Shown: in pieces, positions 51,536 through 58,902 of the stretch
Layout: each line of letters begins with the position of its first letter
Numbering within the stretch: the stretch's first letter is position 1
Source: CAZJKE01 sp964546585
GTDB taxonomy: Bacteria; Planctomycetota; Phycisphaerae; Phycisphaerales; SM1A02
Assembly: GCA_964546585.1 (NCBI GenBank)
Contig: CAZJKE010000009.1
Coordinates: 1-61,623, forward strand
Reading direction: 5' to 3'
Length of the DNA stretch: 61,623 nt
Position numbers and translations under genes: made by a program
The notes under the pieces: model-generated
What the model was told of the DNA's origin: nothing
The model's input: the letters and a program-made list of their open reading frames with translations, nothing else
Databases searched by the model: none

Positions 51536-53176
51536 ATGCCCCGCGCTGAGAACATGACTGCCCTGATTCTTGCTGGCATCGTGGCGACGATGCTGGGTGC
51601 CGATGATAGCGCTGTGACACCGCAGCCGCGTCAGTCGAGTGGATGGACGGAGAGACACTGGACAATCAACCGGGCGGTCTCGCAGACACCTGACACGGAA
51701 TTGATCTTCATCGGTGACTCCATCACGCAGGGGTGGGAAAGCGCAGGGAGTCGTGTTTGGAAGGACTCGTTCGACTCCTTCAAGCCGATCAACCTTGGCA
51801 TCAGTGGCGATCGCACAGAACACGTCCTCTGGCGACTGGAGAACGGCAATGTCGATGACATCGCCCCGCGCGCAGCGGTCGTCATGATCGGCACCAACAA
51901 CTTTGGCGGCAGCGGCGACGATGCGGAGGAAGTACTTCGCGGCGTGGTCGCCGTTGTGGAGTCTTTGCAGGAAAAACTCCCGAACACGCACGTTCTTCTG
52001 TTGGACATTTTCCCTCGAGGCGAAGCGTTTAATGCAATGCGGGGGGACATCCTGCAGGTCAACCAAGCGTTGCAGTCGCGGTACGCCGGGCACGAGGGCG
52101 TGAAGTTCCTGTCCATCGGCCACACTTTTCTGGAGGACGACGGCACCATCGATCCATCGATCATGCCCGATGCGCTCCACCTCTCCGAAGAAGGATATCG
52201 GCGGTGGGCCCGCGCGATTGCGCCGGCGATCGGGGGCGGAAGGGATCGTCCGAATCGACCGGAACGCAGGGCGGAAGATGTGCCTCGCGACACGAGTCGA
52301 CCCGGTCCATGGGACTTTGACCTCGTTGTTTACCGCGGCAAGGGCAACCGTCTCCAGCGAGTCACAACCTTTGAGCGTGCCGGTGTGCCGACAATTACTC
52401 GCATGAAGGATGGTCGCCTCATTGCTGCCCACCAATGGTTTCCGGAGAATGACGATGCGAACTTCGATACGGTCGCCGTTCGGTTTTCGGAGGACGATGG
52501 TCGAACATGGAGCGAGCCACAGCCCATGCAGTTCGATGGCCTTGATCCAGAGGCGAGGTTTCCGTTCGACCCGACACTGGTGTCGCTTCCTGACGGCCGG
52601 TTGCGGCTGTACTTCACCTACATGGTTGGCGGACGGCGGTTCGACGAAGTCACGCCGAGCATTGCCTGCGCAGTTTCCAGTGACGGTGTGCATTACACCT
52701 TCGAGGACATTTGCTTCGCCATCGACGGCACGCCGACGATCGACTGCGCCGCCGGACTGTTGAACGGCACCTGGCATCTGATCGTGCCGATCATGGGCCC
52801 CGGCGACCTTGGTGCTTACCACGCAACTTCAGCCGACGGCGTGCACTTCACACGCGAAGACGACCTGCAATTGGGCCGGAACTTCCGTTGGCTTGGCTGT
52901 GTTGTGAATAGCGGCGAGACGTTGGTGTTCTATGGCTCGCGCCAGCATGGTGGCCCGAGTCGCAGTGGTGGCTTGCCGAGCGCCGTGTCGAGTGACGGGT
53001 TTCGTTGGCGAAACGGCGACGCACTTTCCATTGGCGGCGCGGATCCCGGGGTCGTTGTGTTGGATGATGGGACGCGAGTGATGGTGGTGACGGGTGGGGC
53101 CCGTCCGGGTACGGCCTCGGCGTTACAGCAGGAAGAGCGGGGTCGAAATACTCGGAAACCGCCGCCGCGGCGGTAG
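51536..53176 (+). CDS. SGNH/GDSL hydrolase fused to a sialidase-like beta-propeller domain
   Basis: Exported protein of 546 residues. A signal peptide is near the N-terminus (MTALILAGIVATMLGADD from residue 7). The SGNH domain (about 45-240) has all four blocks: IFIGDSITQGW (Ser), LGISGD, VVMIGTNNFG (Asn) and DALHLSEEGY (Asp-x-x-His), the pattern of PAF-acetylhydrolase-like esterases. The second domain (about 260-520) has BNR-like Asp-box motifs (RFSEDDGRTWSEP; ACAVSSDGVHYTF; AVSSDGFRWRNG), as in exo-sialidase-like glycosidases. An esterase plus glycan-binding or glycosidase pair suggests attack on acetylated polysaccharide. Start at 51536 follows AGAGGG. Confidence 0.85.
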   Translation: MPRAENMTALILAGIVATMLGADDSAVTPQPRQSSGWTERHWTINRAVSQTPDTELIFIGDSITQGWESAGSRVWKDSFDSFKPINLGISGDRTEHVLWRLENGNVDDIAPRAAVVMIGTNNFGGSGDDAEEVLRGVVAVVESLQEKLPNTHVLLLDIFPRGEAFNAMRGDILQVNQALQSRYAGHEGVKFLSIGHTFLEDDGTIDPSIMPDALHLSEEGYRRWARAIAPAIGGGRDRPNRPERRAEDVPRDTSRPGPWDFDLVVYRGKGNRLQRVTTFERAGVPTITRMKDGRLIAAHQWFPENDDANFDTVAVRFSEDDGRTWSEPQPMQFDGLDPEARFPFDPTLVSLPDGRLRLYFTYMVGGRRFDEVTPSIACAVSSDGVHYTFEDICFAIDGTPTIDCAAGLLNGTWHLIVPIMGPGDLGAYHATSADGVHFTREDDLQLGRNFRWLGCVVNSGETLVFYGSRQHGGPSRSGGLPSAVSSDGFRWRNGDALSIGGADPGVVVLDDGTRVMVVTGGARPGTASALQQEERGRNTRKPPPRR

Positions 53177-53179
53177 AAT
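53174..53179 (+). promoter_or_regulatory. -10-like hexamer of the FmdB-like gene
   Basis: TAGAAT, preceded by GG, lies 6 nt before the ATG at 53186 and overlaps the stop codon of the preceding gene. A leaderless transcript is predicted. Confidence 0.5.
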
Positions 53180-53185
53180 GTCGCC

Positions 53186-53458
53186 ATGCCAACCTACGAA
53201 TACGCTTGTGACGCCAATGGCCGGTCTGTTGAGGTGATGCACGGTATGCGGGAGACGATGGGTACTTGGGGTGAGTTATGCGCGCGTGCGGAGATTGACC
53301 CGGGTGCAACGCCGCTTGAGGCACCGGTTTTGCGGACGCTTGTTGCATCGACGCTGCAGATTACGGGTCGATCTGTCGGCTCTGATGCACAGGGCGTGTC
53401 CGGGGGTTCCGGGGGTCCGGGGGGTTGTGGGCACGGGTGTGGATGCGGTGGTCACTGA
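53186..53458 (+). CDS. FmdB-like small protein with altered zinc-ribbon and Cys/Gly/His tail
   Basis: Protein of 90 residues that opens with MPTYEYACDANG, matching the FmdB/regulatory zinc-ribbon family start MPTYEYxCxxCG. Here the second Cys of the first CxxC is replaced (CDANG). The second knuckle is also not obvious, with a lone Cys at GELCARAE. The C-terminus ends in GCGHGCGCGGH, a compact Cys/His cluster that could bind a metal. The zinc ribbon as known is therefore degraded or remodelled. Function unknown. Confidence 0.7.
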   Translation: MPTYEYACDANGRSVEVMHGMRETMGTWGELCARAEIDPGATPLEAPVLRTLVASTLQITGRSVGSDAQGVSGGSGGPGGCGHGCGCGGH

Positions 53459-53474
53459 ACTCTTACAATCCGGT

Positions 53475-53558
53475 GGGTCCGTGGCGGAATTGGCAGACGC
53501 AGGGGACTTAAAATCCCCGGAGGGTAACCTCATGTGAGTTCGAGTCTCACCGGACCCA
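53475..53558 (+). tRNA. tRNA-Leu (UAA)
   Basis: Class II tRNA with a long variable arm (GGAGGGTAACCTC region). Acceptor GGGTCCG/CGGACCC with discriminator A, anticodon stem GGGGA/TCCCC with loop CTTAAAA (anticodon TAA), and T arm with TTCGAGT. CCA is not encoded. Starts 17 nt after the FmdB-like stop. Confidence 0.95.
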
Positions 53559-53584
53559 CTGCTGGGAACTTTGGACACCCCGTC

Positions 53585-54817
53585 CTAGAACTCCCAGTCG
53601 TGCTGCGGCCTTGGCAGGCGGATGGTTGCGTCAAGTGCCTTGATCAACTCAGCATCAGCGGCAAAGTCGTCGGTTACGGACAGCGATTCGGCGCTCGCGG
53701 CGCCAATCCACAATCTGGAGAATGCCCCGACGGATGTTCGCAGCGTCGGCAGTGACGGATCTTCGCCTCGCTCGGCGCGAGAGTCTCCGGACAGTTCGAT
53801 GCGCCAAGTTCCACCGACTCCTTGCCACAGCGTACTGGGTGAAAGGTACTGGGTAATTGGGTCGGTTACGACTGCGTTGAATGCAACGGGTGGGCCATGC
53901 AGGTGCATGGCCGCGACGCAGGCCTCCATATCGAGAATCCGAAGTTGTTGCCATGCTGCCGACTGCACGCCAGCATCGAAGTCTCCGCCCTTGCGCATGC
54001 GATGTGTTGCGAGCGGCCGGTCCAGAAGATCCTGTAATTGAATGCCGGGGGGATCGGCCATGCGAATGCCGTGGACCTGATCGGACAGGGATTTGAGCAG
54101 GCCGAGCAGTTCCATCAGTTGATCATGGGTTTCCCACGCCATCCAGTGCACCGTATATGGGCCGTGTGCTCCCTTGGATTGCATCCAGACATGGTGGGTC
54201 AATGTATTCTGATCGTCCTCGAAGCCGAGGCCAAAGTTTGGGTCGTCCGTATCCCAGAGCATCTCGCAGCGTGTCATGCCTACCCCGTGGAGCGAACAGG
54301 ATCCATGTCCTCGATGACGAGCCAGACGGTTTGCGTGCACGCGATCAGCATCGTCTGCCGATAGGCGCCGGGGTATGCGCCGCGATGCAGGAACACGGAG
54401 CGCTGCTGGGTCGATGGTCTGAAACCGGGAGTACGGCATCGAGCCGAAGCCGAGTCGATCGTAGTACCCTTGATCAAAGATCCCCAGCATTGACACGGCG
54501 GCGCCGGAATGCGAGATGACCTCTGCTGTCAAACGAGAGGCGAGCCCAAGTTTTCTGGCAACGCGGCTTGTCAGCACACCAGTAATTGCCGCGAGTGAGA
54601 GCGACACATCGCCGTACCGAATGTCGCCGGCGTGCGAGGCCGCCAGCACTTCTGCTTCTCCGTCAACTTCTCCGATCATGACGGTGGAGTCACCGAGATA
54701 GGCATCCAAGGTTGCGCCGTCGCCATCCTTGCCCTTCATCCAGCCGACTTCCCGCAACATGCGTAGGCAGTGTTCGCGGTCGTTGGCGTCGTGGGGGCGA
54801 ATGGCGTGATCAGGCAT
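53585..54817 (-). CDS. Eis-like GNAT family N-acetyltransferase
   Basis: Protein of 410 residues with the Eis-like plan: an N-terminal GNAT domain (acetyl-CoA loop region LTSRVARKLGLASRLTAEVI, then GAAVSMLGIFDQGYYDRLGFG), a middle GNAT-like part, and a C-terminal SCP2-like domain (TWRIELSGDSR region). Eis enzymes acetylate amines such as aminoglycosides or protein lysines, but substrates vary. The GNAT/Eis signature here is partial. A TAGAGT hexamer at 54826-54831 lies 8 nt upstream of the start on this strand. Confidence 0.8.
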   Translation of the reverse strand: MPDHAIRPHDANDREHCLRMLREVGWMKGKDGDGATLDAYLGDSTVMIGEVDGEAEVLAASHAGDIRYGDVSLSLAAITGVLTSRVARKLGLASRLTAEVISHSGAAVSMLGIFDQGYYDRLGFGSMPYSRFQTIDPAALRVPASRRIPRRLSADDADRVHANRLARHRGHGSCSLHGVGMTRCEMLWDTDDPNFGLGFEDDQNTLTHHVWMQSKGAHGPYTVHWMAWETHDQLMELLGLLKSLSDQVHGIRMADPPGIQLQDLLDRPLATHRMRKGGDFDAGVQSAAWQQLRILDMEACVAAMHLHGPPVAFNAVVTDPITQYLSPSTLWQGVGGTWRIELSGDSRAERGEDPSLPTLRTSVGAFSRLWIGAASAESLSVTDDFAADAELIKALDATIRLPRPQHDWEF

Positions 54818-54825
54818 GAGTGAGG

Positions 54826-54831
54826 ACTCTA
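54826..54831 (-). promoter_or_regulatory. -10-like hexamer of the acetyltransferase gene
   Basis: TAGAGT on the minus strand, 8 nt before the ATG at 54817, with no Shine-Dalgarno between. Member of the leaderless class. Confidence 0.35.
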
Positions 54832-55719
54832 GCAGGACGCATCCACCATTTCAGCAAGCAGTCCGAGGCGGATGCCAGGCTCGTGCACGGTGACGCTGTC
54901 CACACCGAGTGCTTCAAGCACGCTGTCAGCAAGAGCCGCACCGGCCAAGAGTATTTCCGCGCGGTGGATGGTGATCTCACCACCCGCCGCCCGCTCTGGC
55001 GCATCGGACGCGGCCAGTTCTTTCAGCAACCTTCGGACATCATCGCTTGCGATGGCGAAACCCTGAAGTCTATGTGTGGCGTGCAGATCCGCCTCTGGTT
55101 CGCCAAGGACCAGCGCAGCGAGGGCGGTGAATGCCCCGCCGGTGCCAATGGCGGTTTCCACCGCCGTCACGCTACCGAGTTCTTGTTGGATCACATGTTG
55201 CAATTCGCGAAGCACACTGTCACTGGCTGCGTTCGCAAGCGACAAGGATTGTGTCAGCCGCACGACACCGAGTGGAAGCAGGTGCATGGACTCGGTGACG
55301 CCGTCTACGGCAATGATGATCTCCGTGCTTCCACCGCCGATGTCGATGATGCCACACCGGCCTGCCAGTTCGTGGTGCTCGGCTGCGCTGCGCAGGGCCA
55401 GTTCTGCTTCGCGCTTGGGCGTGAGGACATCGACATGGCGCTCCAACTGGTCGATGAATGCCTGCCCGTCCTTCGCATCGCGAATGCTTGCGGTGGCGAT
55501 GAGTCGCAGGTCAGCATCGCCGGCGCGGTCGATGAGGTTCCGCACTGCGGCGAGCGAGTCCTCGGCTGCCCCTTGATCGAGGCGGCCGTCCACGAGCCGA
55601 CCCAGCCTGGTAACCACGCGATCTTCATCGACCACGCGAATCCTGCCCGCCTCAACCACGCCGACCGCGAGCCGAATACTGTTGCTTCCAACATCAATGA
55701 CCGCGAGCCTTTGCGTCAC
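54829..55719 (-). CDS. Ppx/GppA phosphatase family (exopolyphosphatase-like)
   Basis: Enzyme of 296 residues with the ASKHA fold: phosphate-1 motif VIDVGSNSIRLAVG, the phosphate-2 loop GRCGIIDIGGGSTEIII, and AIGTGGAFTALAALV. These are the nucleotide-binding signatures of exopolyphosphatase and guanosine pentaphosphate phosphohydrolase. The typical N-terminal EVARL-like part is VTRLGRLVDGRLDQ. At about 300 residues it is the short form without the C-terminal HD domain. I chose GTG 55719 because a TACACT hexamer is 7 nt upstream; a TTG at 55761 would add 14 residues. A polyphosphate or (p)ppGpp role is likely. Confidence 0.85.
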   Translation of the reverse strand: MTQRLAVIDVGSNSIRLAVGVVEAGRIRVVDEDRVVTRLGRLVDGRLDQGAAEDSLAAVRNLIDRAGDADLRLIATASIRDAKDGQAFIDQLERHVDVLTPKREAELALRSAAEHHELAGRCGIIDIGGGSTEIIIAVDGVTESMHLLPLGVVRLTQSLSLANAASDSVLRELQHVIQQELGSVTAVETAIGTGGAFTALAALVLGEPEADLHATHRLQGFAIASDDVRRLLKELAASDAPERAAGGEITIHRAEILLAGAALADSVLEALGVDSVTVHEPGIRLGLLAEMVDASC

Positions 55720-55726
55720 GGGAGCC

Positions 55727-55732
55727 AGTGTA
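55727..55732 (-). promoter_or_regulatory. -10-like hexamer of the Ppx/GppA gene
   Basis: TACACT on the minus strand, 7 nt before GTG 55719. It supports that start and a leaderless transcript. It would lie inside the coding sequence if the upstream TTG were used. Confidence 0.4.
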
Positions 55733-55775
55733 GAGTCCAGGTCCGATTTCGGGTTATTCAAGGCCGCCGCTGCAC

Positions 55776-55781
55776 TACCAT
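55776..55781 (+). promoter_or_regulatory. -10-like hexamer of the AsmA-like gene
   Basis: TACCAT lies 6 nt before the ATG at 55788, in the short divergent region with the Ppx/GppA gene. Leaderless class. Confidence 0.4.
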
Positions 55782-55787
55782 GCCGCG

Positions 55788-56588
55788 ATGCAACGCAAAC
55801 GAGGCCGCGTACTCATCCCGATTGTTGTCACTTTGCTGGTCATTCTGATGGTCGCCTTCATCGCAATCGACGGTATCGCGGCGTCGTTCATAGACCGCTC
55901 GGCCACGAAGGCCTTGGGTGTGGAGACCCGGGTCGGTTCGGTCAACATCGGCATTTTCACCGATCACTCGTCCCTCACCGATCTTCGGATCGCGAACCCG
56001 AAGGGATACACGGCCAAGAACATTCTGTCGATGAAGAACGTGGAGGCGGAGGCAAGCGCGTGGACACTGATGTCCTCTGGTCAACTTGAAATTTCCAGCG
56101 TTACGATTCGCGGGATTGAACTTGAATTGGAGCAGACCGGGTCGATGTCCAATGTGGAGGAGATCATCAATCACGCGGAGAAGATCGAGAGCAAAGGCGC
56201 TACGGTCAACATTGGAACGCTGCGTGTGGAAGATGTCACCGTGGTCGCGCGGGGGAAGTTTTCAGTTGTGCAGACGGGAACGGTCACCGCGAAGATCAAG
56301 GAACTTGTGTTGCATGATGTCGGTTCCGCAAGTCACGGTGAGCGTGTGGTGCAGGCTGTGACGGCTGCGGTGACGCAAGCCATCATGAAGCACCTCTCCG
56401 AGAATCCGGTCGAGGGGTTCTCGCAAGCGACGATCGGTCAAGTGCTTGGGCTGATTGACGGCCTGCCGGTCATTGGCGAGCTTGGAATCGGCAGGGGTTT
56501 GCAGGATGGCGTCAGTGGCATCAGCAATGGTGTTGATGACATTATTGGCGGCGTTGAGAACCTACTCGGTGGCGGGAAGAAGAAGTAG
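55788..56588 (+). CDS. AsmA/DUF748-like membrane-anchored protein
   Basis: Protein of 266 residues. One N-terminal helix (VLIPIVVTLLVILMVAFIAIDGI) anchors a region rich in beta strands with the AsmA-like pattern of short strand-turn repeats: ALGVETRVGSVNIGIFTDHSSLTDLRIANPKGY, NVEAEASAWTLMSSGQLEISSVTIRGIELELE, GATVNIGTLRVEDVTVVARG. This arrangement of parallel bridge-like repeats occurs in AsmA/DUF748 proteins, some of which move lipids between membranes. The C-terminal part is Gly-rich and helical (DGVSGISNGVDDIIGGVENLLGGG). A role in the envelope is inferred from the fold only. Confidence 0.7.
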   Translation: MQRKRGRVLIPIVVTLLVILMVAFIAIDGIAASFIDRSATKALGVETRVGSVNIGIFTDHSSLTDLRIANPKGYTAKNILSMKNVEAEASAWTLMSSGQLEISSVTIRGIELELEQTGSMSNVEEIINHAEKIESKGATVNIGTLRVEDVTVVARGKFSVVQTGTVTAKIKELVLHDVGSASHGERVVQAVTAAVTQAIMKHLSENPVEGFSQATIGQVLGLIDGLPVIGELGIGRGLQDGVSGISNGVDDIIGGVENLLGGGKKK

Positions 56589-56591
56589 TCC

Positions 56592-56807
56592 TCAGAGCCA
56601 GGAATCGTCCCGTCGAAACCAGGCGGGCAGACCGCGCCAGAGCCGCGGCGGCACCGACAGCAGAATCAAACCCACGCCGATGAGGACCAGGAGGGATGTC
56701 CACGCCGATCCTTCCGATGAGCCGAATATGGCCATGAAGAGCGCGATGATGCCAATCAGCATCATGAGCCGCCCCCGAAGAATCCGCCATGTGCGTGGCC
56801 ACTTCAT
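56592..56807 (-). CDS. Small membrane protein of unknown function
   Basis: Protein of 71 residues with two hydrophobic helices (LMMLIGIIALFMAIFGS and AWTSLLVLIGVGLILLSVP) separated by a short polar loop, with basic and aromatic ends (PRTWRILRGR; WRGLPAWFRRDDSWL). A good AGGAGG 7 nt before the ATG and a TAGCAT hexamer further upstream support expression. No family recognised. Confidence 0.6.
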   Translation of the reverse strand: MKWPRTWRILRGRLMMLIGIIALFMAIFGSSEGSAWTSLLVLIGVGLILLSVPPRLWRGLPAWFRRDDSWL

Positions 56808-56848
56808 GGGATCGCCTCCTTGCGACGCACGCCATGCTACCAGACGGA

Positions 56849-56887
56849 GGTGTCCGGGACCGGTCCCTGGGACCGGTCCCGGACACC
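56849..56887. repeat. 39-bp perfect palindrome between minus-strand genes
   Basis: Arms GGTGTCCGGGACCGGTCCC and its exact reverse complement (19 bp each) flank a single T. It begins 1 nt from the stop codon (56889-56891) of the beta-lactamase-like gene and lies upstream of the 71-aa gene. The ends share GGTGTC/GACACC with the palindrome at 108-120. It could be a REP unit, an mRNA stabiliser or a terminator. Confidence 0.85.
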
Positions 56888-56888
56888 C

Positions 56889-57986
56889 TCATTTCATCAG
56901 GAGGTGCATGATCGAAGTGATGGCGACCTGCCCGCACGCAGCAGCAGCGGCATTACCGCCCTGATTGCACGCCACGAGCACGGCGAAATCCTGTTCGGGA
57001 TCAACCCAGACCGTGCAGTAGAACATGGTGTTGCTGCCGTTGTGGGTCAATACGGTGCCATTGCCGTTGGCCCACTTCGCCTCCATCCATCCCATGGCGT
57101 AGGGATTGCCGGGGTCGGGATAGGGTCGATGCAGAACGGCGAAACTCGCCGGTGACAGCAGAGGATCGTCATCTTCTCCTCGCTGTTGGTGCGAGGCAAT
57201 GAATCTGGCCCAGTCCGCCATCGTACAGTGCACGCGCCCGGCGGCTGAGATGGCGATCGGATTGTCAGCGTGCGGATCGGAAGGATCGCCGCTTTCAACA
57301 TGCCCATTTGGCTGATCGGGTCCCCTTGTCAGCGGCGCTCCCCATCCCGCACTCTTCATCTCAAGCGGCCCAAAGACCTCCGATTGCATGAGGTCCTCAT
57401 AGGTCTTGCCTGCCGCAGAGGCGCACATGTGCCCCGCGATTGCGTATCCCTGATTGGAGTACACATACGCGCCAACGGGGCCGGCTGGTTTCATCGCCAG
57501 CACATCCTTGACGAACGCTTGCTGTTGCTCCTGCGATGAACCATCCCGGTTCCAGGCCCGTTGCCACTCCAGCGAGCCGATCAGGTTGCCGGGAATGCCA
57601 CCGCGGTGCTGGAGGAGTTGCGCGAGCGTCACGGCACGGTATTCCTCGCGCATCGTGTCTACAAGGCCCGGCAACGCATCGGCAATGGTTGTGTTCCAAT
57701 CGATGACATCCTTCTCCACGAGGCGGGCGGCCATCGTCGCGGTCATCGCCTTGGTGCAGGAACCAAGATGCCAATAATCGTCAAGCGTCGCCGGGGCGTC
57801 TTCTCCGCGCACGCGAGTTCCCACAACGGCGGACGCCGTCACCTCATCACCCCGCATGAGCACCGCCGCCATGGCGGGGATGTCGTGTGCCTCAATGGCC
57901 TCCTCAAGTATCTGTTGCAGCGGCGGATCACCGAAGGCCGGTGCGGCGAGCATCAGAAGCAGGATGAGACCTCGAAGCATGATCAT
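56889..57986 (-). CDS. Serine hydrolase, class C beta-lactamase/DD-peptidase-like
   Basis: Exported protein of 365 residues. Signal peptide MIMLRGLILLLMLAAPAFG. Catalytic Ser-x-x-Lys in LGSCTKAMTATMAARL and the Tyr-x-Asn motif in YVYSNQGYAIAG are typical of the beta-lactamase-related family (EstB, PbpX, DD-carboxypeptidases). The third motif is less clear (HNGSN region). Members hydrolyse peptidoglycan or small esters, and resistance function cannot be inferred. It starts directly after the glycosyltransferase stop, with no intergenic base. Confidence 0.85.
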   Translation of the reverse strand: MIMLRGLILLLMLAAPAFGDPPLQQILEEAIEAHDIPAMAAVLMRGDEVTASAVVGTRVRGEDAPATLDDYWHLGSCTKAMTATMAARLVEKDVIDWNTTIADALPGLVDTMREEYRAVTLAQLLQHRGGIPGNLIGSLEWQRAWNRDGSSQEQQQAFVKDVLAMKPAGPVGAYVYSNQGYAIAGHMCASAAGKTYEDLMQSEVFGPLEMKSAGWGAPLTRGPDQPNGHVESGDPSDPHADNPIAISAAGRVHCTMADWARFIASHQQRGEDDDPLLSPASFAVLHRPYPDPGNPYAMGWMEAKWANGNGTVLTHNGSNTMFYCTVWVDPEQDFAVLVACNQGGNAAAAACGQVAITSIMHLLMK

Positions 57987-58862
57987 TCAGGTGTGTAGTT
58001 TTACGGGCCGAAAGTGGTGGGATGCCAGGTCCAGCCCGGTCAGCCGCTCGATGTTTCGTTTGAATCGCTGTTTCTTGTCCCGTTTGGTCAACTGGTAGTT
58101 GGGGTCGGGCTCGAACTCCTTGTTGGCGACATGTTCGAGCCACTCCTGCATGATGGCGGGGTGCTCGCCGTCAAATGGAAACAACACGCTCGGGTCTACT
58201 TCGGCATACGGCGGTGGTTCCTTGGGTTGTTCCAGCCAGTACTTCGCGGTTGTGGCCTTCTTCGCGGCATGCGCCTCGGCAGGTCGCACCCATCCGTAGT
58301 GGAAGATGTGCGCGGGCGAAACAACTGCTCGCGGATATCGGTTTCGCCTGCTGCTCTCGAGGATGACAAAGAAAAGCCCGTCGGGCGCGATGGCCCGAAT
58401 GTCACGGTTTCTGATTATTCGCACTTCCTGTCGGTACCAGGCCGGCCCCACGGCAACGATGTCGGGGCGTCCGTAAAAGTGGTGGTAGTTGAACGCGACA
58501 GCCTCAACCCGGCTGTCGTCTTCGGCTTTCTCAAGCAGGCTCCGGATCCCCTTGATGTCCTGCTCGTGCAGGACTTCGTCGCACTCCAGATAGAACGCCC
58601 AATCACCGGTGCACCGAAAGAGGCCGGTCATCTTCTGCTGGGCGTAGACATATCCCTTGGGCGTACCGACATTCCAGACGGTATCGACGATGGTGATCTT
58701 CGGGTCGTCCATCGCCTCGATCTTCTCGCGGGTGCCGTCGTCGCCATCACCGACCACAACGATGAACTCATCGACAAGCGGCAGGGCCGAGCGAATACTT
58801 TCTACGAACGGGTATTGCAGGCGGACGCCGTCGCGAATGAAGGTAAAGCCGCTTATACGCAT
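57987..58862 (-). CDS. Glycosyltransferase family 2-like protein
   Basis: Protein of 291 residues. SGFTFIRDGVRLQYPFVESIRSALPLVDEFIVVVGDGDDGTREKIEAM resembles the nucleotide-sugar-binding N-terminal half of family 2 enzymes. CTGDWAFYLECDEVLHEQD is the aspartate motif region (D-x-D-like EC-DE), and FNYHHFYG follows. Such enzymes transfer sugars to polysaccharide, lipid or protein acceptors; the acceptor here is not identifiable. A TACCAT hexamer at 58871-58876 lies 8 nt upstream of the chosen ATG. Confidence 0.78.
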   Translation of the reverse strand: MRISGFTFIRDGVRLQYPFVESIRSALPLVDEFIVVVGDGDDGTREKIEAMDDPKITIVDTVWNVGTPKGYVYAQQKMTGLFRCTGDWAFYLECDEVLHEQDIKGIRSLLEKAEDDSRVEAVAFNYHHFYGRPDIVAVGPAWYRQEVRIIRNRDIRAIAPDGLFFVILESSRRNRYPRAVVSPAHIFHYGWVRPAEAHAAKKATTAKYWLEQPKEPPPYAEVDPSVLFPFDGEHPAIMQEWLEHVANKEFEPDPNYQLTKRDKKQRFKRNIERLTGLDLASHHFRPVKLHT

Positions 58863-58870
58863 CGAGTCGA

Positions 58871-58876
58871 ATGGTA
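58871..58876 (-). promoter_or_regulatory. -10-like hexamer of the glycosyltransferase gene
   Basis: TACCAT on the minus strand, 8 nt before the ATG at 58862, identical to the hexamer of the AsmA-like gene. Leaderless class. It supports the shorter start over the longer open frame. Confidence 0.4.
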
Positions 58877-58902
58877 CCCGTTTGACGGGTGTCCCCGTGG
58901 GA

